A model generated the notes under the pieces. It did no database searches. It was not told the DNA's origin and was given only the letters and a program-made list of their open reading frames with translations. Below are positions 51,866-62,810 of a stretch of 64,000 bases of DNA, piece by piece. This DNA is from Tepidamorphaceae bacterium. Lineage in GTDB: Bacteria; Pseudomonadota; Alphaproteobacteria; Rhizobiales; JAKSCL01. Made by a program: the position numbers and the translations under genes. The stretch covers positions 202,838 to 266,837 of the forward strand of contig JANQPO010000019.1 in assembly GCA_028289445.1 (NCBI GenBank), given 5' to 3'. How positions within the stretch are numbered: the first letter of the stretch is position 1; each line of letters starts with the position of its first letter.

Positions 51866-53173
51866 ATGCCGATTGAGTATCTGAAGAAGGCGGACATGAC
51901 CTCGGAGACCGGCGCCGCCGACGTGGAAGACAGCGTGCGCGCCATTCTCGATGAGATCGAGGCCGGCGGCGATGCGGCCGCACTTAAGTACGCAAAGCAA
52001 TTCGACAAGTATGACGGCAATGTCGTTTTGACCCCTGACGAAATCGCCGCGGCGGCGGACAAGGTGCCGCAAAAGCTGAAGGACGATATACGCTTCGCGC
52101 ATGACAATGTTCGCCGCTTCGCGGAGATGCAGAAATCGACGATATTGGACAAGGAGATAGAAGTCCGGCCCGGCCTGATCGCGGGGCAAAAGTCCATACC
52201 GTGCCAGGCCGCCGGGTGCTATGCGCCGGGCGGGCGATACAGCCACGTCGCCTCGGCGATGATGACGGTCACAACCGCGAAAGTGGCCGGCTGCGGTCAT
52301 ATCGCCGCCTGCTCTCCGCCGCGCCCCGACATCGGAGTGAACCCGGCCATCATCTACACCGCCGATCTGTGCGGTGCCGACGCCATCCTGGCGCTGGGCG
52401 GCGTTCAGGGAATAGCCGCCATGGCCTTCGGCCTGTTCGGCCTACCGAAGGCCGATATCCTGGTTGGGCCGGGCAATCAGTTCGTGGCGGAAGCCAAGCG
52501 CATTCTTTACGGCCGTGTCGGCATCGATATGTTCGCGGGCCCGACCGACAGTCTCATCATCGCCGACGGGTCCGCCGATCCCCATATCGTCGCATGGGAC
52601 CTGGTCGGCCAGGCGGAGCACGGCTACAATTCCCCGGTCTGGCTGGTGACCGACGACCGGGCGCTCGCGGAAAACGTCATTGCCTTGGTGCCAGACTTGA
52701 TTGCCACCCTGCCGGACACCAATGCGCAAAATGCCACCGCCGCATGGCGCGACTATGCCGAGGTCATCCTATGCGGTGACCGCGAGGAGATGGCCGCCAC
52801 CGCTGACCGTTACGCACCGGAGCACTTGACGGTTCAGGCACGCGATCTCGACTGGTGGCTCGGCCGGCTCCAGTGCTACGGCTCGCTGTTTCTGGGCGAA
52901 GAGACGACCGTTGCCTTTGGCGACAAGGCTTCCGGCCCCAATCATGTCCTGCCGACATCAGGGGCGGCGAAATACTCGGGCGGGCTTTCGGTGCACAAAT
53001 TCATGAAGATCGTGACCTGGCAGCGCTCGACACGAGAGGGCGCCAGACCGATCGCCGAAGCCACGGCGCGAATCTCCAGGCTTGAAGGCATGGAGGGCCA
53101 TGCACGCACCGCCGACATTCGCCTTGAGAAGTACTTTCCCGAACAGGACTTCGATTTGTCCGCCGCGGAGTGA
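51866..53173 (+). CDS. HpsN-like dehydrogenase (histidinol dehydrogenase family)
   Basis: 435 residues. Zinc-ligand equivalents Gln 249, His 252, Asp 353 and His 412 and catalytic Glu 319-His 320 (YAPEHL) of the HisD fold are all present, so it is active. It lies outside any his operon, 9 bp after dctM. The best match by context is HpsN, which oxidises (R)-2,3-dihydroxypropane-1-sulfonate to sulfolactate in two steps with NAD, and is often linked to TRAP importers. The specific substrate remains inferred. Strict HisD is unlikely because no histidine genes are nearby. Confidence 0.82.
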   Translation: MPIEYLKKADMTSETGAADVEDSVRAILDEIEAGGDAAALKYAKQFDKYDGNVVLTPDEIAAAADKVPQKLKDDIRFAHDNVRRFAEMQKSTILDKEIEVRPGLIAGQKSIPCQAAGCYAPGGRYSHVASAMMTVTTAKVAGCGHIAACSPPRPDIGVNPAIIYTADLCGADAILALGGVQGIAAMAFGLFGLPKADILVGPGNQFVAEAKRILYGRVGIDMFAGPTDSLIIADGSADPHIVAWDLVGQAEHGYNSPVWLVTDDRALAENVIALVPDLIATLPDTNAQNATAAWRDYAEVILCGDREEMAATADRYAPEHLTVQARDLDWWLGRLQCYGSLFLGEETTVAFGDKASGPNHVLPTSGAAKYSGGLSVHKFMKIVTWQRSTREGARPIAEATARISRLEGMEGHARTADIRLEKYFPEQDFDLSAAE

Positions 53174-53175
53174 TA

Positions 53176-53214
53176 CCGCGCCGGGCATTATGTAAGGCCA
53201 CGTCCGGCGCGGTG
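53176..53214. terminator. Bidirectional hairpin between HpsN-like gene and maeB
   Basis: ACCGCGCCGG and CCGGCGCGGT arms (10 bp, perfect) with a 19-nt loop lie between the convergent stops at 53173 and 53220. No long T-run. A likely shared transcription end. Confidence 0.5.
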
Positions 53215-53219
53215 ACGCC

Positions 53220-55499
53220 TTAGCCGGTAATGTCGAAGGCCGCTAGCGCCGCCATGTTGACGATATCGGCATCTCGCGCATTAAGCGACACGATCTGCAC
53301 CGGCTTGTCGAGGCCGACAAGCAAAGGACCAATGACCGTCGCGCCGCCGAGCTCTTGAAGCATTTTTGTCGAGATCGCCGCGGAGTGAATGGCCGGCATG
53401 ATCAATACGTTGGCGGGCCCGCTGAGTTGGCAGAACGGATAGGCGTCCATGCGTTCCATGTTGAGAGCGACATCGGCGCCCATCTCGCCATCGTACTCGA
53501 AATCGACACGCCTTTCGTTGAGGATTTCCACGGCGGCGCGCACCGGCGCGGACCGCTCGCCCAACGGATAGCCGAATGTGGAGTAGGCCAGGAGCGCCAC
53601 ACGCGGCTCATAGCCGAGCCGCCGGGCGACACCTGCCGACTCTTCGGCAATGTCTGCGATCTCCTCGGCCGATGGAAACTCGTTGATCGCCGTATCGGCG
53701 ATCAGCACGGTGCGGTCCCGTGTGAGCGCGATGGAGATGCCCATCAGCCGGCATCCGGGCTTTGGATCGATGACCCGCTCGACCGCTTGCAAGGCAATGT
53801 TGTAGTTGCGCGTGACGCCGGTGACCATCGCATCAGCATCGCCGAGCGCCACCATGGCGGCGGCGAAGTAGTTCCGGTCCTGGTTGATGAGGCGCTGGCA
53901 GTCGCGCTGTAGGAAACCGGAGCGCTGCAGCCGACCATAGAGATAATCGATATAGTCGGCGTTGCGCCTGGAAACCGCAGCGTTGGTGATCTCGATGCCG
54001 GAGGGCAGATCGACACCGGCGTCTTCCGCCGTGGCGCGGACGCGATCCTCGCGGCCAATTAGAACCGCCTGACCCAGTTCTAGATTGTTGAAGGAGAGCG
54101 CGGCGCGGATCACCTGCTCTTCCTCGCCTTCGGCGAACACCACGCGGCGGGGATTGCGCTTCACCCGGGCGAAAATGCTCTGCAGCGTGCCGGTGACCGG
54201 ATCGCGGCGACCCGAAAGCTCGACCTTGTAGGTGTCCATGTCGATAATCGGCCGGCGTGCCACGCCCGTATCCATGGCCGCCTTGGCGACGGCCGGCGGC
54301 ACACAGCTGATGAGGCGCGGATCGAACGGCACCGGAATGATGTAATCGGGACCGTAGCGCGGCCTGGACCCCTGATAGGCCGAAGCCACCTCGTCCGGCA
54401 CGTCCTCACGCGCGAGTTCGGCCAGAGCCTGGGCCGCGGCGATCTTCATATCTTCGTTGATCGTCGACGCCTGCACGTCGAGCGCCCCGCGGAAGATATA
54501 GGGGAAGCCCAGCACGTTGTTGACTTGGTTCGGGTAATCCGACCGGCCCGTCGCCATGATCGCATCCTTGCGGACTTCAGCGACGGCCTCCGGTGTGATT
54601 TCCGGATCGGGATTGGCCATGGCGAAGATAATTGGGTTCTTGGCCATCGATTTCACCATGTCGGGCGTGAACGCACCTGCGACCGATAGGCCAAGCGCCA
54701 GATCGGCGCCCTTCATGGCATCTTCGAGTGTCCTGTCCTTCGTCTCGATGGCGTGCGCCGACTTCCACTGATCCATCGACTCCTCACGGCCCTTGTAGAT
54801 AACGCCGGACCGGTCGAGCATTGTGACGTTGTCGTGCGGCACGCCCATCGCTTTGGCGAGTTCGACGCAAGCGACGCCGGCGGCACCGGCGCCATTGCAG
54901 ACAACTTTGATGTCCTTGATGCTCTTGCCGGTCAGGTCGAGCGCGTTGATCAGACCGGCGGCAGAGATGATTGCGGTGCCGTGCTGATCGTCATGGAACA
55001 CCGGGATATCCATGATCTCGCGCAACTGCTGTTCGATGATGAAGCAGTCGGGCCCGCGAATATCCTCCAGATTGATGCCGCCGAAGGACGGGCCCAGATA
55101 TTTGACGGCGTTGATGAATTCGTTGACGTCTTCGGTTTCGATCTCGATGTCGATCGAATCGATATCGGCGAAACGTTTGAAAAGAACGGCCTTGCCTTCC
55201 ATCACCGGCTTCGACGCCAGCGCGCCGAGATTGCCGAGGCCGAGGATCGCCGTTCCGTTGGAGATGACGGCGACCAGATTGCCTCTGGCGGTATAGTCGA
55301 ACGCACGGCTGGGGTCTTCCGCAATGGCACGCACGGGAACGGCGACCCCCGGCGAGTAGGCCAGCGACAGATCGCGCTGCGTCGCCATCGGCTTGGTCGG
55401 ATTGATCTCAATCTTCCCGGGCTTGCCCTGCTGGTGGAACAAGAGGGCCTCTTGATCGGTAAATGTCGGACGTTTGCTCGGTGTACCGCGCTCTGGCAT
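53220..55499 (-). CDS. maeB: NAD(P)-dependent malic enzyme with phosphotransacetylase-like C-terminal domain
   Basis: 759 residues. The N-terminal malic-enzyme part (about 1-430) includes LAYSPGVAVPV, GGINLEDIRGPDCF, FHDDQHGTAI and the dinucleotide motif VVCNGAGAAGVA. A C-terminal phosphate acetyltransferase-like domain (about 435-755) is a regulatory extension typical of rhizobial and enteric multidomain malic enzymes. Converts malate to pyruvate and CO2. ATG 55499 is taken, 8 bp after GGGGAG, and a GTG 9 bp further up is possible. Cofactor choice is not decided here. Divergent from mutS, a rhizobial arrangement. Confidence 0.93.
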   Translation of the reverse strand: MPERGTPSKRPTFTDQEALLFHQQGKPGKIEINPTKPMATQRDLSLAYSPGVAVPVRAIAEDPSRAFDYTARGNLVAVISNGTAILGLGNLGALASKPVMEGKAVLFKRFADIDSIDIEIETEDVNEFINAVKYLGPSFGGINLEDIRGPDCFIIEQQLREIMDIPVFHDDQHGTAIISAAGLINALDLTGKSIKDIKVVCNGAGAAGVACVELAKAMGVPHDNVTMLDRSGVIYKGREESMDQWKSAHAIETKDRTLEDAMKGADLALGLSVAGAFTPDMVKSMAKNPIIFAMANPDPEITPEAVAEVRKDAIMATGRSDYPNQVNNVLGFPYIFRGALDVQASTINEDMKIAAAQALAELAREDVPDEVASAYQGSRPRYGPDYIIPVPFDPRLISCVPPAVAKAAMDTGVARRPIIDMDTYKVELSGRRDPVTGTLQSIFARVKRNPRRVVFAEGEEEQVIRAALSFNNLELGQAVLIGREDRVRATAEDAGVDLPSGIEITNAAVSRRNADYIDYLYGRLQRSGFLQRDCQRLINQDRNYFAAAMVALGDADAMVTGVTRNYNIALQAVERVIDPKPGCRLMGISIALTRDRTVLIADTAINEFPSAEEIADIAEESAGVARRLGYEPRVALLAYSTFGYPLGERSAPVRAAVEILNERRVDFEYDGEMGADVALNMERMDAYPFCQLSGPANVLIMPAIHSAAISTKMLQELGGATVIGPLLVGLDKPVQIVSLNARDADIVNMAALAAFDITG

Positions 55500-55655
55500 T
55501 TGCCTCACTCCCCGGGCGATTAGTGCTTATCGTTGGCTTCGCGCGGACTAGACACCGCTTCCTCGACGACAATAGAGACCTGTTTGAGCGTTCTCAACAA
55601 GTGCGTCAGGAACAACAGCTTTTTGCCCGTGGAGGCATTTGGTAGTGTCTGGCGC

Positions 55656-58364
55656 ATGAACAAAGCCGTCGCCGCCTCGTCTGCCGGAAGCCAAACGGCC
55701 ACCCCGGCCATGGCGCAATACATAGAAATCAAGCACGCCAATCCGGATTGCCTGTTGTTCTACCGGATGGGCGACTTCTATGAATTGTTCTTCGACGACG
55801 CCGTCGTGGCAGCCGGCGCGCTTGGCATCACGCTGACCAAGCGCGGCAAACATGCCGGCGCCGACATACCCATGTGCGGCGTGCCGGTTCATGCCGCCGA
55901 CGATTATCTGCAAAAGCTGATCGCCGCTGGATACAAGGTCGCCGTCTGCGAGCAGATGGAAGACCCGACGGAAGCCAAGAAGCGCGGATCGAAGGCCGTG
56001 GTGCGGCGTGAGGTTCAACGCCTTGTGACGCCCGGCACCATCACCGAGGATGGACTTCTGGATGCTGCTGCCAACAGCTATCTGGCAGCCGTTGTCCGCG
56101 ATGCGGCCGCCGAAGAAGGCAATCTCTACGCGCTGGCCTGGTGCGATCTGTCGACCGGCGAGTTCGCGGTCAATTCGGTGCCGGCTGTCGATCTCGCCGG
56201 TGAGTTCGCCCGTATCCAGCCGCGCGAAACGCTGATGCCCGACACCACGGAGCGTGACGAATCGATCGCCACCGCTCTCGATATCGCAGGAACGACGGCG
56301 ACACCGCTGGCCACCAGCGCGTTCGATAGCGTCGCGGCCTCGAAACAATTGAAAGCATATTTCCAAGTGGCGACCCTTGACGGGTTCTCGGACCTGTCGC
56401 GGGCGGAAAGTGCGGTGTGCGCCGCTATCGTCCATTACCTCGACCGCACGCAGGTCGGCCGACGGGCACCGCTCAATCCACCGCGCCGGATGAGCCGGAC
56501 CGGGACAATGGCAATCGACGCGGCGACGCGCGCCAATCTCGAACTCGTGCGTACGCTGCAAGGGGCAACGAAGGGAAGCCTCGCGGAGTGCATCGACCGC
56601 ACCGTGACCGCACCCGGTCGCCGCCGCCTCGTTGGCGAACTGACCGCCCCCTTGACCGATATCGGCGCCATCGCGCGGCGGCACGATGCGGTGGCCCACT
56701 TCGCCGATAAGAATGCTCTGCGCGATGCCGTGCGCGACGCCTTGAAAGGCGCGCCCGACATCGCCCGCGCCCTGTCGCGGCTGGGGCTTGAGCGCGGCGG
56801 GCCGCGTGACCTGGCCGCGCTTCTGGACGGTTTGACAGCGGCTGAGACATTGGCCGGCATCCTCCGCGGCGGCGCCGTCGAGGATATCTCGGCGCTTGCA
56901 GACCTGACCGGAACGCTTTCCGAAGCGGACACCGCTCTTCGCGATACGTTGAGTGCAGCGCTTGTCGACGAACCGCCCCTGCTTCGCCGCGACGGCGGCT
57001 TTGTCCGCGTCGGCTATGACGCGGAACTCGACGATCTGCGGTCTCTGCGGGACGAAAGCCGCCGTGTGATCGCGACGCTTCAGACCCGTCACGCCGAAGA
57101 CACCGGCGTCAAAAGCCTCAAGATCAAGCACAACAATGTGCTTGGTTACTTCATCGAGGTCACGGCCCAGCACGCCGACAAACTGTTTGGCGAAGAGACC
57201 TACATTCACCGTCAAACAATGGCGAACGCCGTCCGGTTCACAACCGTCGAACTTGGCGAATTGGAATCGAAGATCGTGTCGGCCGGCGATAGGGCGCTCG
57301 CGATCGAGCTTCGGATATTCGACGATCTATTAATCGAGGCACTGGCCAGAGCCGACCATCTCAAAGGGTTGGCAGCGGCACTCGCGGAGCTGGATGTTTA
57401 CGCCAGCCATGCGGCGCTGGCGCGCGAATGCAATTTCACTCGCCCGGTCGTCGATACGTCGCTGGCGTTTACCGTCAAAGGCGGTCGCCATCCCGTCGTC
57501 GAGCGTGCTTTGGATCGCGACGGCACGGGCCCCTTCGTGATCAACGACTGCGAGCTCGGTCCGCCGGAGAACATGGACGCCGGGCAGATCTGGCTCCTTA
57601 CGGGTCCGAACATGGGGGGCAAATCGACATTCTTGCGGCAAAACGCGATCATCGCGATTCTTGCCCAAGCCGGCGCTTTCGTGCCGGCGGAGGAGGTCCA
57701 TATCGGCATTGTCGACAGGCTTTTCAGCCGCGTCGGCGCCGCGGATGATCTGGCACGCGGCCGCTCCACATTCATGGTGGAAATGATAGAGACGGCAGCA
57801 ATCTTGAACCAGGCCGGACCGGCGAGCCTGGTCATTCTGGACGAGATCGGGCGGGGCACCGCGACGTTCGACGGATTGTCGATTGCGTGGGCCGCGGTTG
57901 AACACCTGCATGATATCAATCGCTGCCGGGCTCTGTTTGCGACCCATTTCCACGAACTGACCGTTCTGGCATCGAAGCTCGACCGGGTCGCCAACGCGAC
58001 GGTCAAGGTCAAGGAGTGGCAGGGCGACGTCGTCTTCCTGCACGAGGTGGTGCCCGGCGCGGCGGATCGGTCCTACGGTGTGCAAGTCGCCAAACTCGCC
58101 GGCCTGCCGTCTGCCGTCATCGCGCGGGCCCGGGATGTGCTCGACCGTTTGGAGGCAGGTGAGCGGGCCGGCGGTGCCAAGGCCGTGGTCGACGATCTGC
58201 CTCTTTTTTCTGTCAAACCGCAAACGGTGTCGGAACAGGACCCGGAGATTGCCGCGCTCAAGGACGCGATGTCGGCACTGCACCCCGATCATATGACGCC
58301 ACGCGAGGCACTTGATGCGATGTATCGTCTCAAGGCGATGATCGCCGGTGGCAAGGCCGACTGA
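55656..58364 (+). CDS. mutS: DNA mismatch repair protein MutS
   Basis: About 902 residues. The mismatch-wedge motif is in [16 protein letters not shown] (about 32-47), the ATPase Walker A is GPNMGGKST (about 651-659), Walker [12 protein letters not shown] and signature [14 protein letters not shown]. The C-terminal region is normal for the family. I chose ATG at 55656, giving [11 protein letters not shown]. The longer frame adds residues unlike MutS. It ends 5 bp before glnD. Confidence 0.94.
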   Translation: MNKAVAASSAGSQTATPAMAQYIEIKHANPDCLLFYRMGDFYELFFDDAVVAAGALGITLTKRGKHAGADIPMCGVPVHAADDYLQKLIAAGYKVAVCEQMEDPTEAKKRGSKAVVRREVQRLVTPGTITEDGLLDAAANSYLAAVVRDAAAEEGNLYALAWCDLSTGEFAVNSVPAVDLAGEFARIQPRETLMPDTTERDESIATALDIAGTTATPLATSAFDSVAASKQLKAYFQVATLDGFSDLSRAESAVCAAIVHYLDRTQVGRRAPLNPPRRMSRTGTMAIDAATRANLELVRTLQGATKGSLAECIDRTVTAPGRRRLVGELTAPLTDIGAIARRHDAVAHFADKNALRDAVRDALKGAPDIARALSRLGLERGGPRDLAALLDGLTAAETLAGILRGGAVEDISALADLTGTLSEADTALRDTLSAALVDEPPLLRRDGGFVRVGYDAELDDLRSLRDESRRVIATLQTRHAEDTGVKSLKIKHNNVLGYFIEVTAQHADKLFGEETYIHRQTMANAVRFTTVELGELESKIVSAGDRALAIELRIFDDLLIEALARADHLKGLAAALAELDVYASHAALARECNFTRPVVDTSLAFTVKGGRHPVVERALDRDGTGPFVINDCELGPPENMDAGQIWLLTGPNMGGKSTFLRQNAIIAILAQAGAFVPAEEVHIGIVDRLFSRVGAADDLARGRSTFMVEMIETAAILNQAGPASLVILDEIGRGTATFDGLSIAWAAVEHLHDINRCRALFATHFHELTVLASKLDRVANATVKVKEWQGDVVFLHEVVPGAADRSYGVQVAKLAGLPSAVIARARDVLDRLEAGERAGGAKAVVDDLPLFSVKPQTVSEQDPEIAALKDAMSALHPDHMTPREALDAMYRLKAMIAGGKAD

Positions 58365-58369
58365 GGACT

Positions 58370-61168
58370 ATGCGCGCAGCACCGCTGAAGATTAGTGACT
58401 TGTTCGACGCGGATCGTGTGCGAGACACGCTGACCGCGCTCTACAAAGACTATGGCAGCGACACGGCGGGCCTGCGTGCCGCGGCGCTTGCGACTTTGAA
58501 GACCGCGATGGCGGATGCCCGGACAAGAACCGAAGTCATCCTCATGGATGACGGGCACGGATTGGACTGCGCCCGCCGTCTGTCGGCCATTCAAGACGCG
58601 CTTATTCAAGTCATATACGAATTCGCGGTGACCCATATCTACCGCGCCCAAAACCCGTCGGCGGCGGAGCGGCTGACGGTCGTGGCCGTCGGCGGCTACG
58701 GACGGGACACGCTGGCGCCGGGCTCCGACATCGATCTCTTGTTTCTCAGGCCCTACAAGCAGACGCCGTGGGGCGAGAGCCTGATCGAATTCATGCTCTA
58801 CATGTTGTGGGATCTCGGCTTCAAGGTCGGGCACGCCACACGCACGGTCAATGAATGCGTGCGCCTGTCGCGGGCCGACATGACGATCCGCACGTCGATC
58901 CTGGAGGCGCGCTATGTCTGGGGTGACGAGGCGCTCTTTGAGGAACTGAGGCGCCGTTTCGACAAGGACGTGGTTGCCGGCACGGGACCGGCGTTTGTCG
59001 AGGCCAAGCTCAAAGAGCGCGACGAACGCCACGACCGGGTCGGCACGTCGCGCTACTTGGTCGAGCCCAATGTGAAGGAAGGCAAGGGCGGGCTGCGCGA
59101 TCTCCAGACCTTGTTCTGGATCGCTCAGTATTTCTATCGCGTCGAGCACGCCCGCGATCTGGTCAAGGCTGGCGTTTTCACGCGGTCAGAATTCAACACG
59201 TTCCGCAAGTGCGGCGATTTCCTGTGGGCGGTGCGCTGCCATCTTCACTTTATGACAGGGCGAGCCGAGGAGCGCCTGTCATTTGAACTGCAGCGGGAGA
59301 TGGCCACCCGGCTCAACTACACCGCCCATCCCGGCGTGCGGGACGTCGAGCGCTTCATGAAGCACTACTTCCTGATCGCCAAGGAGGTCGGCGATCTGAC
59401 GCGAATCTTTTGCGCATCCCTGGAGCTGCGCCATGCCAAGGCGCCCGGCATGCTGTCGCAGGTCATGACGCGGCTGCGTGGCCAAAACAGACCCAGGACC
59501 ATCAAAGGAACGAAGGATTTCGTTGTGGAAGCCGGCCGCATCACCGTCGCTGACGACACGGTGTTTGAACGCGATCCGGTCAACCTCATTCGCATCTTCC
59601 GCATCTCGGGCCAAAACGATCTTCTGTTCCACCCGGACGTGCTGACACTGATCCGCCGATCCCTGAAGCTGATCGACGCCAAGCTGCGGCAGAACAAAGA
59701 AGCGAACAAACTTTTCCTGGAAATCCTCACGTCGAAGAAGAACGGCCCCGCGATCCTGCGGCGCATGAACGAGGCTGGCGTGCTCGGTCGTTTTATTCTG
59801 GACTTCGGCCGCATCGTGTCGCTGGTCCAGTTCAACATGTACCACCACTATACGGTCGACGAGCATCTGATCTATTCGGTCGCGGCGCTGGCTGAGATCG
59901 AACGTGGCGAGCGTGGCGAGGAGCACCCGCTTGCGCACAGTATTATTTCGACCGTCGATCGGACGATCCTCTATGTCACGATCTTCCTGCATGACATCGC
60001 CAAGGGGCGGCCGGAGGATCATTCCATCGCCGGCGCCCGGATCGCGCGGCGGCTGTGCCCACGCTTCGGCCTGTCGCCTGCGGAAACGGAAACCGTTGCC
60101 TGGCTGGTCGAACACCACCTCCTGATGTCGAACACGGCTCAGTCGCGCGATATCACCGACCCAAAGACAATTACCGATTTCGCCGCCGTGGTGCAGAGTT
60201 TGGAGCGGCTGAAACTTCTGCTGATCCTGACCGTGGCCGACATCCGCGCCGTCGGCCCCGGTGTTTGGAACGGCTGGAAGGGCCAACTCCTGCGCTCGCT
60301 TTACTATGAAACCGAGCGGGTCGTTTCCGGTGGCCACACCCAGGGCCACAGCCACCGTGTCGAGGCGGCGAAAGCCGAGTTGCGCGATCTGCTTGCCGAT
60401 TGGACCGACGCAGAGTTCGACACCTATCAGGCACGGCACAGTCATGCCTATTGGCTGAAGGTGGAGCCGGCGCATATGGCCGAGCATGCCCATCTTATCC
60501 GCGAGACCGAGGCGCGCGGCGACCCCTTCGCCGCGTCGATGAAGACCGATGCCTTCCAGGCCATCACCGAGGTCACCATCATCGCACCCGACAACCGGGC
60601 GCTGCTGTCGCTGATCGCCGGCGCCTGCGCGGCTAACGGCGCCAACATTGTCGACGCGACCGCTTTCACCACGAACGACGGTCTGGCCGTCGACAGCGTC
60701 TTTTTCCGACGGTCCCACGATACCGATGAGGACGAGTTGGCGTTCGCCGGCCGGATCATCAACCTGGTCGAAGCGTGCGCGCGGGGCGAGGTTCGTTTGA
60801 CCGACCGCGTCGCAAAGCGCTTGAAGCGGGCACCGCGCGGACGCCTCAAGGCCTTCTCGCTCGAAACCCAGGTGACCGTCTCGAATACCTGGTCGAACCG
60901 CTACACGGTCATTGAGGTCTCCGGGCTCGATCGGCCAGGGCTCCTTTTCGATCTCACCAGCGCGATGGCACGCCTCAATCTCGACATCGCCTCCGCCCAT
61001 GTCGTCACCTTCGGCGAGCGCGCGGTCGACGTGTTCTACGTCACCGATCTGATGGGCGAAAAGATCATGCACAAGACCCGGCAGGCGACCATCAAGCGCC
61101 AGATCGCCGCCGCGTTCGATGGTCCGGGCACCGCCAAGGCCAAACCCGCTCGGGCGAAAGCGTCATGA
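58370..61168 (+). CDS. glnD: Bifunctional PII uridylyltransferase/uridylyl-removing enzyme GlnD
   Basis: 932 residues. The nucleotidyltransferase motif is GGYGRDTLAPGSDIDLLFL (about 107-125), the HD hydrolase motif FLHDIAKGRPEDHS (about 541-554), and two ACT domains (about 725-800 and 835-910) sense glutamine. It adds and removes UMP on PII proteins to set nitrogen status. The first motif has Asp where many have Gly after GYGR, otherwise intact. ATGA overlap with murJ. In the mutS-glnD-murJ-trpS block. Confidence 0.94.
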   Translation: MRAAPLKISDLFDADRVRDTLTALYKDYGSDTAGLRAAALATLKTAMADARTRTEVILMDDGHGLDCARRLSAIQDALIQVIYEFAVTHIYRAQNPSAAERLTVVAVGGYGRDTLAPGSDIDLLFLRPYKQTPWGESLIEFMLYMLWDLGFKVGHATRTVNECVRLSRADMTIRTSILEARYVWGDEALFEELRRRFDKDVVAGTGPAFVEAKLKERDERHDRVGTSRYLVEPNVKEGKGGLRDLQTLFWIAQYFYRVEHARDLVKAGVFTRSEFNTFRKCGDFLWAVRCHLHFMTGRAEERLSFELQREMATRLNYTAHPGVRDVERFMKHYFLIAKEVGDLTRIFCASLELRHAKAPGMLSQVMTRLRGQNRPRTIKGTKDFVVEAGRITVADDTVFERDPVNLIRIFRISGQNDLLFHPDVLTLIRRSLKLIDAKLRQNKEANKLFLEILTSKKNGPAILRRMNEAGVLGRFILDFGRIVSLVQFNMYHHYTVDEHLIYSVAALAEIERGERGEEHPLAHSIISTVDRTILYVTIFLHDIAKGRPEDHSIAGARIARRLCPRFGLSPAETETVAWLVEHHLLMSNTAQSRDITDPKTITDFAAVVQSLERLKLLLILTVADIRAVGPGVWNGWKGQLLRSLYYETERVVSGGHTQGHSHRVEAAKAELRDLLADWTDAEFDTYQARHSHAYWLKVEPAHMAEHAHLIRETEARGDPFAASMKTDAFQAITEVTIIAPDNRALLSLIAGACAANGANIVDATAFTTNDGLAVDSVFFRRSHDTDEDELAFAGRIINLVEACARGEVRLTDRVAKRLKRAPRGRLKAFSLETQVTVSNTWSNRYTVIEVSGLDRPGLLFDLTSAMARLNLDIASAHVVTFGERAVDVFYVTDLMGEKIMHKTRQATIKRQIAAAFDGPGTAKAKPARAKAS

Positions 61169-62745
61169 ACATCGCGCGCGCTTTCGCCACGGTTGGCGGC
61201 TCGACCATGGTTTCGCGCGTTTTGGGTTTCATCCGCGATGTCTTGATGGCGGCTTATCTCGGAACCGGGCCCGTTGCCGACGCGTTCTTCGTCGCCTTCC
61301 GCTTTCCCAATCTGTTTCGCCGATGGTTTGCCGAGGGCGCTTTCAACGCTGCGTTTGTGCCCTTGTTCGCACGACGGCTTGAAGAGGAAGACAAGGAAAG
61401 TGCCAAGCGGTTCGCCGAGGAGTCATTGAGCGTATTGGGGTTCGCCCTGCTCCTGGTCACCGCGCTCGCCGAACTGGCAATGCCGCTTTTTATGTATGTT
61501 TTTGCTCCCGGCTTCGCGGTCGACCCGGACAAGTTCGATCTGACGGTGCTCCTGACGCGCATCACTTTTCCCTATCTCTTCTGCATGTCGGTGATCGCGC
61601 TTCTGTCCGGCCTGTTGAACGCCACCGGCCGGTTCGCAGTCGCCGCCGCCGCACCCATTCTCTTGAATGTCGTCCTGATATCGGCCCTCGTTGCGGTCGG
61701 TCTGGCCGGTCATGCCGAAACACCGATCGCCGGTATGTGGCTGGCCTGGGGCGTGTTCGCCGCCGGCTTTCTTCAGCTTGCGGCGTTGATCTGGGCCGCG
61801 TCAGGGGCCGGATACCGCTTGGCGATACGTAGGCCCCGGCTCACACCCGGCGTGAAACGGCTGATCACGCTCGGCATTCCCGGGCTGATTGCCGGCGGTG
61901 TCACCCAGATCAATATCTTCATCGGCACGATCATCGCCTCGCTCCAGGCGGGCGCCGTCTCCTACCTTTACTTTGCCGACCGCATCTATCAACTGCCGCT
62001 TGGCGTGATCGGTATCGCGATCGGTGTCGTGTTGTTGCCGGAGCTGTCGCGGCGGCTGCGCGCTGGAGATGGTGACGCGGTCCACAACAGCCAGAACCGG
62101 GCGCTTGAATACTCCATGCTCTTGACTCTGCCGGCTGCCGTCGCGCTTGCCGTTGTTCCGACGCCGATCATTAGCGTCCTTTTCGAGCGCGTGGCGTTCA
62201 GCAGCGCAGATCGCGTGGCGACAGCCGCGGCGCTTGGGGCGTTTTCCTTCGGTCTGCCGGCCTTTGTCCTCGTCAAAGTATTCTCTCCCGGTTTCTTCGC
62301 GCGCGAGGACACAAAGACACCGATGATCTATGCGGCTATCGGTGTCGCCGTGAACATTGTCGGGAGTCTCGCGCTCTTTCCGTTCATCGGGCATATCGGC
62401 ATCGCGGTTGCCACCAGTGTCTCGGGCTGGGTCAATGCGGGCCTGCTCGGTATCACGCTCTTCCGGCGCGGTCAGTTCGTTGTCGATAGGGACCTGACAT
62501 ATCGGCTGCTTCTCATGCTCGCGGCCAGTTTCGCCATGGGCGCCGTGCTTTACGCAGCAGCCGTTCTTCTCCAGCCGTTTTTCGGCCCCGAGAACGTGGT
62601 CATCGTAAGAGCGGCCGCATTGGCCATGCTCGTCGGCGTCGGTGTTGTCGCTTACTTCGGCGTCGCTCACATATCAGGCGCTGCGCGGCTGGATCATGTG
62701 ATGCGCGCGCTTCGACGCAGACCGATCGCGACAGACCGCGGATGA
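61165..62745 (+). CDS. murJ: Lipid II flippase MurJ
   Basis: 526-residue membrane protein with 14 helices of the MATE-like MOP fold, flipping lipid II for peptidoglycan synthesis. It begins with FATVGGSTMVSRVLGFIRDVLMA and AFFVAFRFPNLFRRWFAEGAFN (split over residues 8-60), a MurJ hallmark. Its ATG overlaps the glnD stop by 4 bp, so it is translationally coupled to a nitrogen-regulatory gene, as in other Hyphomicrobiales. Confidence 0.93.
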   Translation: MNIARAFATVGGSTMVSRVLGFIRDVLMAAYLGTGPVADAFFVAFRFPNLFRRWFAEGAFNAAFVPLFARRLEEEDKESAKRFAEESLSVLGFALLLVTALAELAMPLFMYVFAPGFAVDPDKFDLTVLLTRITFPYLFCMSVIALLSGLLNATGRFAVAAAAPILLNVVLISALVAVGLAGHAETPIAGMWLAWGVFAAGFLQLAALIWAASGAGYRLAIRRPRLTPGVKRLITLGIPGLIAGGVTQINIFIGTIIASLQAGAVSYLYFADRIYQLPLGVIGIAIGVVLLPELSRRLRAGDGDAVHNSQNRALEYSMLLTLPAAVALAVVPTPIISVLFERVAFSSADRVATAAALGAFSFGLPAFVLVKVFSPGFFAREDTKTPMIYAAIGVAVNIVGSLALFPFIGHIGIAVATSVSGWVNAGLLGITLFRRGQFVVDRDLTYRLLLMLAASFAMGAVLYAAAVLLQPFFGPENVVIVRAAALAMLVGVGVVAYFGVAHISGAARLDHVMRALRRRPIATDRG

Positions 62746-62810
62746 CCGCTTGCAGTTGGCGCCGGGCTGCGTCATAACCCGCGGCTGTTTCAACAAATGG
62801 TAGACCATTT

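Noticed and set aside
55548..57215. 555-residue minus-strand ORF inside mutS
   Set aside because: Antisense shadow of mutS with no recognisable features.
59279..61072. 597-residue minus-strand ORF inside glnD
   Set aside because: Antisense to the HD and ACT domains of glnD, with low-complexity composition and no domain.
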